A DNA stretch of 61,519 nt from Microvirga zambiensis WSM3693 (GCF_016735695.1 NZ_JAERQD010000038.1:1-61519); one strand, 5' to 3'; positions 49,370-57,361 are shown, numbered from the stretch's first letter. Program-made: numbers and translations. The notes: generated from the sequence alone by a model not told the origin.

Positions 49370-50440
49370 ATGACAATCGGACTCGACGACGTGGTGGCAG
49401 CCGAGACGTCCCTCAGCCATGTGGACGGCGAGGCGGGACGCCTGATCATTGCCGGGCACGATCTGGAGGAACTCGCCGGTCATGTGGCGTTCGAGGACGT
49501 CACGGCGATGCTCTGGGAGGGATTGGTCCCGAACGCCTCGGCTGACCCGCGGGCGCTTCTGGGCCAGGCCCGCAAAAGGGCATACGCCCATCTCGCGCCG
49601 CTCGCTTCGCAGCTTACCGGCCTCACGCCGGTGGAAGGCATGCGCCTGCTGCTGGCTGGCCTGCCCGACGCGGAGGACGACCATGCCGCCCTGGCCGTCG
49701 GCGCTGCGGGCGTGGCCGCCGCCATGGCCGTGCGGGGCGCCCAGGGCCTCGCGCCGGTCGCGCCCGATCCATCGCTGAGCCATGCCGCCGACATCCTGCG
49801 CATGATGCGCGATGCGCCGGTCTCGGCTGGCGAGGCAAAGGCCCTCGACACCTATCTCGTGACGGTCATCGATCACGGGCTAAACGCCTCCACCTTCACG
49901 GCGCGGGTGGTGGCCTCGACCCAGGCCGGTCTCCTCTCCGCCGTGGTGGCGGGGCTCTGCGCGCTCAAGGGGCCGCTCCATGGCGGGGCGCCCGGTCCGG
50001 TGCTCGACATGCTCGACGCGATCGGCTCGATCGACAATGCGGAGGCCTGGCTCGACGACGCCATCGTTCGGGGCGAGCGCCTCATGGGCTTCGGCCACCG
50101 CATCTACAAGGTGCGCGATCCGCGGGCGGATGTGCTCATGGCGGCCGTCGGGAAACTGAAGGGACGGGACAACCGCATCGCCTTTGCCGAGGCCGTGGAG
50201 ATGACCGCCCTCAGGGTGCTGCAGCGCCGCAAGCCGGGACGCCGGCTCGACACCAATGTGGAATTCTACACCGCCATCCTGCTCGACGCCCTCGGCGTTC
50301 CGCGCGAGGGCTTCACCCCGCTCTTCGCGGCAGGCCGCAGTGCGGGCTGGGTCGCCCATGCCATCGAGCAGGCCGGAACCGGCCGCATCATCCGTCCGCA
50401 ATCGCGCTATGTGGGAGCGTGGCCGGCGCAGGCGGCGTAA
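49370..50440 (+). CDS. citA: Citrate synthase family protein (CitA/methylcitrate synthase type)
   Basis: 356 residues. It condenses an acyl-CoA (acetyl- or propionyl-CoA) with oxaloacetate. Catalytic histidines are His204 in G-P-L-H-G-G-A and His243 in G-F-G-H-R-I-Y-K. The acidic residue is Glu298 in N-V-E-F-Y rather than the usual aspartate of N-V-D-F-Y. The start follows an AAGGAG site and gives M-T-I-G-L-D-D-V-V. It is shorter than the main TCA citrate synthase and is probably an auxiliary enzyme controlled by the divergent HTH fusion. Confidence 0.92.
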   Translation: MTIGLDDVVAAETSLSHVDGEAGRLIIAGHDLEELAGHVAFEDVTAMLWEGLVPNASADPRALLGQARKRAYAHLAPLASQLTGLTPVEGMRLLLAGLPDAEDDHAALAVGAAGVAAAMAVRGAQGLAPVAPDPSLSHAADILRMMRDAPVSAGEAKALDTYLVTVIDHGLNASTFTARVVASTQAGLLSAVVAGLCALKGPLHGGAPGPVLDMLDAIGSIDNAEAWLDDAIVRGERLMGFGHRIYKVRDPRADVLMAAVGKLKGRDNRIAFAEAVEMTALRVLQRRKPGRRLDTNVEFYTAILLDALGVPREGFTPLFAAGRSAGWVAHAIEQAGTGRIIRPQSRYVGAWPAQAA

Positions 50441-50776
50441 TGCCAGTCCTCAGGCGGTTGGAGAAGGCATCCCGCTGCTCGTTTGATATCCTGAGTGTCT
50501 GGCTCGTAAACCTCGCACCTCATCCTGAGAGTCCGGCTCATAGAGGGTTTCTGCCCCCTCAGCCCTCATCCTGAGGGCCGCCGCAGGCGGCGTCTCGAAG
50601 GACGAGGGCGCCTCCAGTGCTCTCTGGAACCTCCTTCGAGACGCAGCTGCGCTGCTCCTCAGGATGAGGTGAGTGATTTATGAGCCAGCCTCTCAGGATG
50701 AGGGCTTAAGTGGCAGAATCCGTTTATGAGCCAGATTCTCAGGAGGACTCGAGCTTCCGTCTCGATCCACGATTCC
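50441..50776. other. Gene-free stretch built of rearranged family A repeats
   Basis: One full family A element (A7) sits among partial copies: CCTCATCCTGAGA near 50519, CTCTCAGGATGAGGG near 50692, and TTCTCAGGAGG near 50734. The flank GGCTCATA or its complement TATGAGCC recurs beside several of them. This looks like repeated insertion or recombination at one spot. Confidence 0.7.
50563..50669. repeat. Family A palindromic element, copy A7
   Basis: CCCTCATCCTGAGGGCCGCC, GTCTCGAAGGACG, then CCTCCTTCGAGACGCAGCTG and CTCCTCAGGATGAGG. Confidence 0.85.
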
Positions 50777-50839
50777 TTAGACCAGCTGCTCCTGGTCGGT
50801 GAGTTCGGAGATGGCGGTGGTATCACCGGAGTAGGTCAT
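50777..50839 (-). CDS. Possible 20-residue peptide coupled to the diguanylate cyclase gene
   Basis: An ATG overlaps the cyclase stop as ATGA, and the frame reads M-T-Y-S-G-D-T-T-A-I-S-E-L-T-D-Q-E-Q-L-V before TAA. Related readings (T-x-S-R-D-T-T-x) occur at 51944-51988 and around 52500, on the same strand. It may be a real coupled microprotein or just one copy of a short dispersed repeat. No ribosome-binding site was identified. Confidence 0.25.
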   Translation of the reverse strand: MTYSGDTTAISELTDQEQLV

Positions 50840-51855
50840 TCTGCAGACCAAACCGCGATACGATCACGACCTTCCCGCTTGGCATCGTAAAGCGCGGCGT
50901 CCGCATGGCGGACCAGGGTATCCACGCTATCGACGTCATCAGCGCCGACGGTGGCCAATCCCATGCTCGCGGTCACACGCTTGTCGATGCCGCGGGGGTG
51001 GGGGATGGCCGCCGTCTCAAGGGCGGCTTTGAGGACCTTGGCGAGGCCCAAAGCCTCGTCGCCGTTCATGTCGGGAAGGATGAGGGCGAATTCCTCTCCC
51101 CCATAGCGCGCTGCCAGGTCGTCTGCCCGGCGCGCTGCCTGTGACAGGATCCGGGAAAACTGACGAAGAACCTCATCGCCGGCTCTGTGGCCGGCGTGAT
51201 CGTTAAGAGCCTTGAAATGATCGAGGTCCAGCATCAGAAGGGACAACGGTTGCCTTGTGCGCTGAAGCCTCAGCCAGGCTCGATCGAGAGCGGCATCGAA
51301 GGCGCGTCGATTGGCCAGATCGGTCAAGCCGTCTCTTTCGGCTGCCCGACTCAATTCTTGATTGTGGCGCCACAGCTCGAGCTCGTCCATCGCAATGGCG
51401 CCAAGGTCCGCCAAGGGCGAAAGGTTGAAGGTGTCCGTAGGTTGCGGCTCGTGCTTGAGAATGCACAACGAGGCTACCGCAGCTCCGTCATGCGTGAGGA
51501 GCGGTACGCCTGCGTAGAAGCGGAAGGGGAGAAGGGCGACGATGGGGTGCCCCTTCAGCCGTGAATCCGTCCTCATATCGCCAACGACAAGAGGCTCTCC
51601 GGACGCGATCACAATCTGACATATGGACTGATCTCGCTCGATCCATGGGGCAACGCCGTCCCCGCGGATGGATTTCATCCATTGATAGCGATCGTCGATG
51701 AAGCCCAGGAAGGCAGCATCCGCCGCATAGAATTGGGCAGCCAATCGCGTAACGCGATCAAACCGTTCGTCACGGGGGGTATCGAGTATTCCGCAGGAAT
51801 ACAGGAAGTCGAGGCGCTCGGCTTCATTCGATGGCGGCTGAGGCACGGCAAACAC
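50836..51855 (-). CDS. Diguanylate cyclase with N-terminal GAF domain
   Basis: 339 residues, cytosolic. A GAF-type sensor domain (about 15-160: D-D-R-Y-Q-W-M-K-S, Y-A-G-V-P-L-L) precedes a GGDEF domain. The active site R-Y-G-G-E-E-F is intact. An R-A-D-D I-site lies five residues before it, so product inhibition by c-di-GMP is expected. Also present: D-G-L-T-D-L-A-N-R-R and D-L-D-H-F-K. It makes c-di-GMP, which controls motility and biofilm. The GAF ligand is unknown. Short direct repeats flank the gene. Confidence 0.93.
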   Translation of the reverse strand: MFAVPQPPSNEAERLDFLYSCGILDTPRDERFDRVTRLAAQFYAADAAFLGFIDDRYQWMKSIRGDGVAPWIERDQSICQIVIASGEPLVVGDMRTDSRLKGHPIVALLPFRFYAGVPLLTHDGAAVASLCILKHEPQPTDTFNLSPLADLGAIAMDELELWRHNQELSRAAERDGLTDLANRRAFDAALDRAWLRLQRTRQPLSLLMLDLDHFKALNDHAGHRAGDEVLRQFSRILSQAARRADDLAARYGGEEFALILPDMNGDEALGLAKVLKAALETAAIPHPRGIDKRVTASMGLATVGADDVDSVDTLVRHADAALYDAKREGRDRIAVWSAE

Positions 51856-51943
51856 GTGAGATGTCCTGTCGAGCGGCTGGTGAAATCATGTTCCAATGTC
51901 ATTAGAGGATTTCACCCAGGCAATCAAAGGAGCGCCAACTGAC

Positions 51944-51988
51944 TTATCCGTTGCCCGTTATGGATGTGGTGTCGCGGGAGCAGGTCAT
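51944..51988 (-). repeat. Short dispersed repeat, second copy
   Basis: GTGGTGTCGCGGGAGCAGGT CATGG resembles the block at 50815-50840 (GTGGTATCACCGGAGTAGGT CATT) and that at 52500-52523 (GTGGTGTCGCGGGAGTAGGT CGTGG). All three lie in the same orientation around the diguanylate cyclase and DUF6894 genes. Confidence 0.45.
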
Positions 51989-52067
51989 GGCGAGGGCATC
52001 GCAAATGAAGCTGAACAAAGGATGCTCTCCCCGGTTGATACTCACAGATCCATGGCTTGGAGTGCTG

Positions 52068-52313
52068 ATGCCCCGCTATTTCTTCGACACCTACGATGGT
52101 GAAAACGCCCACTCTGATGAGGCTGGTCAAGAACTGCCCGATAACGACACTGCTAAGCAGGAGGCTCAAAAGGCGCTCCCGGATATGGCCAAGGATGCCC
52201 TCCCGGATGGGAACTACCGAACCTTCGTCGTGAACGTCCGGGACGAGGAAGGGCAAACCGTTGTTCGTGCCGCCCTTTCGTTGGTCATGGCAGAGGGGCC
52301 GTTCGACGACTAA
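52068..52313 (+). CDS. DUF6894 family protein
   Basis: 81 residues beginning M-P-R-Y-F-F-D-T-Y-D-G-E, the signature opening of the small DUF6894 proteins abundant in Methylobacteriaceae and Bradyrhizobium. Function unknown; members are often present in many copies per genome. The longer upstream frame runs through the short dispersed repeat and is not used. A terminator hairpin follows shortly after the stop. Confidence 0.88.
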   Translation: MPRYFFDTYDGENAHSDEAGQELPDNDTAKQEAQKALPDMAKDALPDGNYRTFVVNVRDEEGQTVVRAALSLVMAEGPFDD

Positions 52314-52328
52314 GGCATCAGCAAAAAG

Positions 52329-52357
52329 AAAGCGCCCCTCGAAAGAGTGGGCGCTTT
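52329..52357. terminator. Hairpin terminator after the DUF6894 gene
   Basis: AAAGCGCCC, 11-base loop, GGGCGCTTT. The T-rich tail is better on the minus strand (TTTCTTTTTG), so it may mainly stop leftward transcription from the HEPN-like gene. Confidence 0.7.
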
Positions 52358-52584
52358 AGGATCCGACCGTAGAGGCAGAAACGGTTTCGGTCCTTACCCC
52401 GTAACGGGTTTAGCGATCCCCATCTGTCATCCACCCGACAGTTCGACAATCACCCGTCTGCACTCAGACGTCGCATTCGACCCGCCAGGCTCGGAGAGGG
52501 CGGTGGTGTCGCGGGAGTAGGTCGTGGGGAGGGGATAGCGGAAAGAGCATTAGAGGGAATTGAAGTCCAATGTTGGAGTTTTGC
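52358..52584. other. Gap with a third copy of the short dispersed repeat
   Basis: Contains GGCGGTGGTGTCGCGGGAGT AGG near 52492-52514. Its minus strand reads T-T-Y-S-R-D-T-T-A-L-S-E without a nearby start codon. Nothing else was recognised. Confidence 0.4.
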
Positions 52585-53295
52585 TCAGAAGTCTGGCGGG
52601 GGCCATTGGACTGAGCCGAAAAAATGCTGGGCCGCTGACTGGGCATCAAGCCTGAATGCTTCGTAATCCACATCTTGGCCAGATGCAGCCCAAGCCAACG
52701 TTGAGATCGCTTTAATCGCGATCGCAATCAGTTCTTCATTGTCGGCAGCCTGTGCCAGCTCAAACGACTGATTACGCTCCTGTCGAGTCTTCAGAATAGG
52801 ATGGGCTATATGCTTGTGTCGGTGATTCCTGACACACTTGAGAGTGTCGGAGATTTCTGCGCTGCCAATGAGGTCCAACGCCGCCTTTAGAGGCTCTAAT
52901 TTGGCAGCATTCTGCGCCCCGCCCGGATAACCAGCTTCAATTCTCTTCGCGACTAGCCTCAGCACGTCGTGACTGTCGAGGAGAGCTGCAATAGACGGTA
53001 GTCCGTATCCAGAGAGTTCCGCCCCATCCCAAAGGCGGCATACATGGGAAATTTCAAACTGAACAATTGTAACAACAAATGTTACAATCGTGTTGTCTGG
53101 CGTTGCAGCCCAGTATTGATCGAAGATAGGGACTATCGCACGCCGTTGTTCGTTCAACCTAATTACTTCAAGCAACAGATCTTTTGTGTGTTCAAGCCGC
53201 ATATGTACGATCTGAATTCTTTCGTCAGGCGCGAGATCAACAAATGGGTTGTCCTTCGGCCTCAGATTGCGGCCTTTCCTTTCATCTTTGTTCAT
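52585..53295 (-). CDS. AbiU2/HEPN-like protein
   Basis: 236 residues, helical and cytosolic. The stretch R-N-H-R-H-K-H-I-A-H-P at about 156-166 fits the R-x4-6-H signature of HEPN RNases and the AbiU2-type group. AbiU2 is associated with phage resistance in lactococci. The gene is clearly less GC-rich than its surroundings (many AAT, ATT and AAA codons), as expected for recent transfer. No antitoxin partner is evident beside it. Function is inferred from a single motif, so a toxin or defence role is only a hypothesis. Confidence 0.65.
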   Translation of the reverse strand: MNKDERKGRNLRPKDNPFVDLAPDERIQIVHMRLEHTKDLLLEVIRLNEQRRAIVPIFDQYWAATPDNTIVTFVVTIVQFEISHVCRLWDGAELSGYGLPSIAALLDSHDVLRLVAKRIEAGYPGGAQNAAKLEPLKAALDLIGSAEISDTLKCVRNHRHKHIAHPILKTRQERNQSFELAQAADNEELIAIAIKAISTLAWAASGQDVDYEAFRLDAQSAAQHFFGSVQWPPPDF

Positions 53296-53539
53296 TGCTA
53301 TCCCCGGCCTACCATATATTGGCTACCATAGCCCAATAGCTTTCTGCAAAGCCGCGCGGAAGGTACAGCCGGGCTCCGATGGCAGTGCCTTGATCGCCGC
53401 CTTGACCAAGAGCACGAACACGGCCCCGCCCATGAACTCGCTCGCCTACTTCCCTCCCTGTCCAGAAGAACGGAGAGAGGCGCGGCCTGCCATCGTGATG
53501 CGATAATGGCCCGGCCAGCGCAGGCAGTGCGAGGCACCT

Positions 53540-53953
53540 CTACTGCGCCGGCTCCTCCGCCCGCTGCGCGAGGCACGGATCGAGGACGATGAAGTCCGGA
53601 TTGGGCCGGCTGTAGCCGCCCGCGACCGTCACCACGTCGCCGACCTTCATGTCGTTGGTTTGATAGGTGACGCACAAAACCTTCGGATCGGGCGGGGTGC
53701 CGCACAGGCCGAGATAGGCCAGCGTGCCGTCGAAATGGACGAGGGCGAGGGGGCCGGTGACGCTGAAATCGACGCGGGTCTCGCCTGTTTCCCGGTCCCG
53801 GGTCAATGCCCGGACCTCATGGCATTGCGGCGTGTAGGCGGGCTTCATGTCCGGATCGGCGAAGGGGCTCTTCTCCGCATCCTCCTGGCCGAGGGCCGAT
53901 GCGGCGCCGAGGGCCAGAAGTATCGCAAGAAAAGGGACTAGAGCTGTTTCCAC
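53540..53953 (-). CDS. Small exported protein, unknown function
   Basis: About 137 residues from a GTG. A signal peptide (L-V-P-F-L-A-I-L-L-A-L-G-A-A-S-A-L-G-Q) is followed by a globular part with four cysteines (Q-C-H-E, L-G-L-C-G-T, V-L-C-V-T, D-P-C-L) that could make two disulphides. V-G-D-V-V-T-V-A-G-G-Y lies near the end. A longer frame adds 31 residues encoded by repeat copy I2 and is rejected. No family was recognised; a periplasmic location is likely. The 244 bases on its 3' side hold no convincing gene. Confidence 0.75.
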   Translation of the reverse strand: METALVPFLAILLALGAASALGQEDAEKSPFADPDMKPAYTPQCHEVRALTRDRETGETRVDFSVTGPLALVHFDGTLAYLGLCGTPPDPKVLCVTYQTNDMKVGDVVTVAGGYSRPNPDFIVLDPCLAQRAEEPAQ

Positions 53954-53986
53954 TTGCGTGGAATCATCTCTCTTCTTTGATTTGCC

Positions 53987-54029
53987 GCATTTTTTGACGG
54001 CGAACCGGATCCACTTCGCCGAAAAATGC
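53987..54029. repeat. Hairpin repeat family I, copy I2
   Basis: GCATTTTTTGACGGCGAA, CCGGATCCAC core, TTCGCCGAAAAATGC. It shares the GTGGATCCGG core and flanking GCAT/ATGC ends with the double hairpin near 1.25 kb. Confidence 0.65.
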
Positions 54030-54058
54030 TTTAGCCGCGCGGACATGTGTCAGCCGTA

Positions 54059-54814
54059 TCAGACGTGCTGGCCGCCGTTGATGTGGAGCTCCGCGCCGGT
54101 GACGTAGGAGCTCGCATCGGTGCAGAGGAAGTAGATGGCCTTCGCCACCTCGTCCGGCGTGCCGAGGCGCCGCAGCGGCAGCTGCTCGACGATTTTTTCC
54201 GTGCCCGGCGAGAGGATCGCGGTGTCGATCTCGCCCGGAGAGATGGCGTTCACGCGCACACCGAGAGGTCCGAAATCGGCGGCCATCTCGCGGGTCAGCG
54301 CGGCGAGCGCCGCCTTGGAGGTGGCATAGGCCGCGCCCGCGAAGGGATGGACGCGGGAGCCGGCGATGGAGGTCACGTTGACCACCGAGCCCCTGGCGTT
54401 GGTGAGCTCGTCCTGGAGGCCGCGGGCGAGCATGATCGAGGCGAAGAAATTGACCTGGAAGACCTTGAGCCAATCCTCGTAGCGGGTGTCGACAGCCCCG
54501 AGCCGCGAGCCGCCCTGTCCCTTCGGCGAGATGCCGGCATTGTTGACGAGGGCGTGCAGGCAGCCGCCCTCGGCGGCAAGCCGCCCCTTCACCTCGGCGA
54601 TGGCGCGAAGGGTGTCCTCGGCATTCGCCAGATCGACCTGGAGATGATCCTCCGGCCCCATTTCCCACGGGCAGTTCTCCGGAAAGCCGTGGCGGGAGCA
54701 GGTGATCACGCGCCACCCGGCCGCGGAGAAGCGCTTGACCGTGGCATGCCCGATCCCCCGGCTGGCGCCTGTGAGCAGCATGATGCGGCGGGAATTGCTG
54801 GCGGAGGAGGACAT
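54059..54814 (-). CDS. SDR-family oxidoreductase
   Basis: 251 residues, classical short-chain dehydrogenase. NAD(P)-binding T-G-A-S-R-G-I-G-H-A lies near 15-24, N-N-A-G near 91, catalytic Ser in V-T-S-I-A-G-S, Y-A-T-S-K, and the C-terminal I-N-G-G-Q-H-V. Substrate unknown. The segment H-G-F-P-E-N-C-P-W after the second strand is unusual. Monocistronic, between the exported protein and pdxH. Confidence 0.92.
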   Translation of the reverse strand: MSSSASNSRRIMLLTGASRGIGHATVKRFSAAGWRVITCSRHGFPENCPWEMGPEDHLQVDLANAEDTLRAIAEVKGRLAAEGGCLHALVNNAGISPKGQGGSRLGAVDTRYEDWLKVFQVNFFASIMLARGLQDELTNARGSVVNVTSIAGSRVHPFAGAAYATSKAALAALTREMAADFGPLGVRVNAISPGEIDTAILSPGTEKIVEQLPLRRLGTPDEVAKAIYFLCTDASSYVTGAELHINGGQHV

Positions 54815-54886
54815 CGGGGGATCTCTGTTGAGCGGGGCAGACCCTTATCCCGGTTCGGAATCAGGGTCTACGGCGATGAGGGTCGA

Positions 54887-55495
54887 TCAGGGATAAAGCC
54901 GCACCTTCCGCCAGCCGTCGCCCTCGCGGGTGAAGACCACGCGGTCGTGGAGCCGGAACGGCTTGTCCTGCCAGAACTCGATGGAGACGGGCGCGATGCG
55001 GAAGCCCGTCCAGTAGGGCGGGCGCGGCACCTCGCCGATGGCGTATTTCGCCGTGTTCAGCGCCACCGCCTTTTCGAGCGCGAAGCGGCTCTCGAGCGGG
55101 CGCGACTGCTGGCTCGCCCAGGCGCCGATGCGGCTGTCGCGCGGACGGCTCTGAAAATAGGCGTCCGCCTCCGCATCGCTCACCAGAGTGATCGGCCCGC
55201 GGGCGCGCACCTGGCGGCGCAGGCTCTTCCAATGAAGCACGACGGCGGCCTTCTTCTGGCCCAGGAGCTCGCGGCCCTTGTTCGATTCGGTATTGGTGTA
55301 GAACACGAAGCCGTTCTCGTCCGCGCCCTTCAGCAGCACCATGCGCACGTTCGGCAGGCCGGTCTCGTCCACGGTGGCGAGCGCCATGGCGTCGGGGTCG
55401 TTGGGCTCGGCCGCCTCAGCCTCGGCCATCCAGGCCTTGAACAGGGTGAAGGGCTCTTCGGCTTCAGTAAAGTCACCTGTTGTTAACGGGTTCAC
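54887..55495 (-). CDS. pdxH: Pyridoxamine/pyridoxine 5'-phosphate oxidase
   Basis: 202 residues. FMN enzyme that makes pyridoxal 5'-phosphate. Landmarks: A-T-V-D-E-T-G-L-P-N-V-R-M-V-L-L-K-G, F-Y-T-N-T-E-S-N-K-G, W-K-S-L-R-R-Q-V-R, S-R-P-x-x-S-R-I-G-A-W-A-S-Q-Q-S, and the C-terminal R-L-H-D-R. It is divergent from the surface lipoprotein gene. Confidence 0.96.
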   Translation of the reverse strand: MNPLTTGDFTEAEEPFTLFKAWMAEAEAAEPNDPDAMALATVDETGLPNVRMVLLKGADENGFVFYTNTESNKGRELLGQKKAAVVLHWKSLRRQVRARGPITLVSDAEADAYFQSRPRDSRIGAWASQQSRPLESRFALEKAVALNTAKYAIGEVPRPPYWTGFRIAPVSIEFWQDKPFRLHDRVVFTREGDGWRKVRLYP

Positions 55496-55590
55496 TGCTT
55501 ATCTCGTCCTGTGACATGAGGTTTGGGGACCGACGCGTGACGTGGATCAATGCGCGCCGTTATAGATCAGAAGACATCCTTCGCGAAGCC

Positions 55591-56016
55591 ATGAAGCTGG
55601 CGATGGCCGGCTTGATCGCGCTGTCCGCGGGCGCATGCAGCTATTCCTTCGGCCTCTCGGGCCTCGACGAGGATGAGCCGAAGTCGACCGGCGCCATCGC
55701 CACCAGGGCCGTCACCCATCTGTCCCCGGATCTCGACGAAGAGGATTGGCGCAGGGCCAAGGCGGCCCTCGCCGTCGCGCTCGATCCGCAGGGACCCGGC
55801 ACGCAGGTGTCGTGGGACAACCCTTCGAGCACCCGCAAAGGCACCTTCACGCCAACCGGCGCGCCGTTCGTGAAGGATGACGAGATCTGCCGGGCCTTCT
55901 CCGCCCATCTCGGCGGTCCATCCGCATCCGCCGTGCAGGGCACGGCCTGCCGGCCGTCCGGAGGCGAGTGGGCGATCAAGGACATCAAGCCTCTGAAGGG
56001 CACGGCAAAGGCCTAG
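55591..56016 (+). CDS. RT0821/Lpp0805-type surface lipoprotein
   Basis: 141 residues. Short lipoprotein signal M-K-L-A-M-A-G-L-I-A-L-S-A-G-A-C, with the acylated cysteine at 16. The conserved C-terminal part has W-R-R-A-K-A-A-L-A-V-A-L, V-S-W-D-N-P, G-T-F-T-P-T-G, and G-T-A-C-R-P-S-G-G-E-W. The ATG at 55591 gives the cleanest lipobox; an in-frame ATG at 55516 would add 25 non-hydrophobic residues. Envelope protein of unknown role. Confidence 0.82.
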   Translation: MKLAMAGLIALSAGACSYSFGLSGLDEDEPKSTGAIATRAVTHLSPDLDEEDWRRAKAALAVALDPQGPGTQVSWDNPSSTRKGTFTPTGAPFVKDDEICRAFSAHLGGPSASAVQGTACRPSGGEWAIKDIKPLKGTAKA

Positions 56017-56119
56017 CTCCCGCGAAAAGGGCGTTGCAAACGGGCAACACTTTGCCCATATGACCGTCAAACCCGTTAAGCCTTCACGGCTTTCAATCTG
56101 ACGGTTCCAGGATTCCACA

Positions 56120-57076
56120 ATGCGCAACCCCTACGACGTTCTAGGCGTATCCCGCTCCGCGAGCGAAGCGGAGATCAAGAAGGCGTTCCGCAAGCTGGCC
56201 AAGACATATCATCCGGACAGCAACAAGGACGACCCCAAGGCCAAGGACAAGTTCGCGGAGGCGAATTCCGCCTATGAGATCCTCGGCGATGCGGGAAAGC
56301 GCGGCCAGTTCGACCGCGGCGAGATCGACGCGGAGGGCAAGCCGCGCTTCCAGGGCTTCGAAGGTTTCGGCGGCGGCCGCGGCGGCGCCCGGCCGGAGGA
56401 TTTTTCCGGCTTCAGCGGCTTTGCCGGCTTCGGCGGCGGCAGGCGCAGCTCCAAGTCGAGCGCCTTCGGTGCCGATCTCGGCGACGATGTCTTCTCCCAG
56501 CTCTTCGGCGAGGCCTTCCGCTCGTCCGGCGGCGAGGGCACGCGCCAGGGCCGCGGCCGCTCGCAGAAGATGAAGGGCGAGGACGTCGCCGCCACCCTCA
56601 CCGTGACCCTGGAGGAGGTCGCTCAGGAGGCCAAGAAGCGCCTGCGGCTCTCGACCGGCCGCGACGTGGACGTGGTCATCCCCAAGGGCGTGAGCGACGG
56701 CCAGGTGATCCGCCTGCGCGGCTTAGGCCAGGGCGCTCCCGGCATCGATCCGGGCGATGCGCTGCTGACGATTGCCTTCGCGCCCCATGAGCGCTTCACC
56801 ACCGAGGGCTCGGACCTGCGCCTGCGGCTGCCGGTCGAGATCGAGGAGGCGGTGCTCGGCGGTCCCGTGCGCGTGCCGACCCTGACGGGCTCCGTCGAGA
56901 TGAAGATCCCGCCCCTGACCAATTCCGGCCGCACCTTCCGCCTGCGCGGCAAGGGCCTGCCCACCAAGACCGGCCACGGCGACCTCCTCGTGACCACCGA
57001 GATCAGGCTGCCGGAGGTCGTCGACGAGGACCTGATGGACTACGCCCGCAGGCGCGCGTCCGCGAAGGCGAAGTAG
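56120..57076 (+). CDS. DnaJ-type cochaperone without zinc finger (CbpA/DjlA-like class B)
   Basis: 318 residues. J domain 1-68 with H-P-D at 31-33 (Y-H-P-D-S-N-K-D-D). A Gly/Phe-rich linker (about 75-120) follows, then the two-barrel C-terminal substrate-binding domain (from about 155) ending V-D-E-D-L-M-D-Y. There is no C-x-x-C-x-G-x-G zinc finger, so it is a class B Hsp40 that works with DnaK. The helper may be specialised rather than general. No dnaK is nearby. Confidence 0.93.
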   Translation: MRNPYDVLGVSRSASEAEIKKAFRKLAKTYHPDSNKDDPKAKDKFAEANSAYEILGDAGKRGQFDRGEIDAEGKPRFQGFEGFGGGRGGARPEDFSGFSGFAGFGGGRRSSKSSAFGADLGDDVFSQLFGEAFRSSGGEGTRQGRGRSQKMKGEDVAATLTVTLEEVAQEAKKRLRLSTGRDVDVVIPKGVSDGQVIRLRGLGQGAPGIDPGDALLTIAFAPHERFTTEGSDLRLRLPVEIEEAVLGGPVRVPTLTGSVEMKIPPLTNSGRTFRLRGKGLPTKTGHGDLLVTTEIRLPEVVDEDLMDYARRRASAKAK

Positions 57077-57103
57077 AGCCGCCCCGTCATCCTCTCACCC
57101 TCG

Positions 57104-57194
57104 CCGTCATCCCCGGGCTTGTCCCGGGGACCCACGTCTTTGCAGCGTGGCGGTTCTCGAAGACGTGGGTGGCCGCAACAAGTGCGGCCATGAC
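57104..57194. repeat. Family B palindromic element, copy B3
   Basis: GTCATCCCCGGGCTTGTCCC, GGGGACCCACGTCTTTGCAG, then GAAGACGTGGGTGGCCGCAA and CAAGTGCGGCCATGAC. Followed by GTCATCC...GGAATGAC remnants before fabI. Confidence 0.85.
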
Positions 57195-57361
57195 GCAGGA
57201 GGGTGTCATCCACGCCGGCCGCAGGCCGGGAATGACACTCTCTCGTCATGCCGGCACCCCGCATCGCCGACACGGCTGCCGAAGAGGGCTTCCCCGTGGT
57301 CGCCGGGTCGGTTAAAGAGGCCGTTCCTTATTGACCTGTCCAGCGACGATCTAGGTGAATC

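Noticed and set aside
53323..53433. A 36-codon minus-strand frame (M-G-G-A-V-F-V-L-L-V-K-A-A-I-K-A-L)
   Set aside because: No ribosome-binding site, no recognisable family, and neighbouring frames are equally open; it may be a gene remnant but cannot be supported.
53954..54046. N-terminal extension of the small exported protein
   Set aside because: The added residues come from repeat copy I2 and would bury the signal peptide inside the protein.
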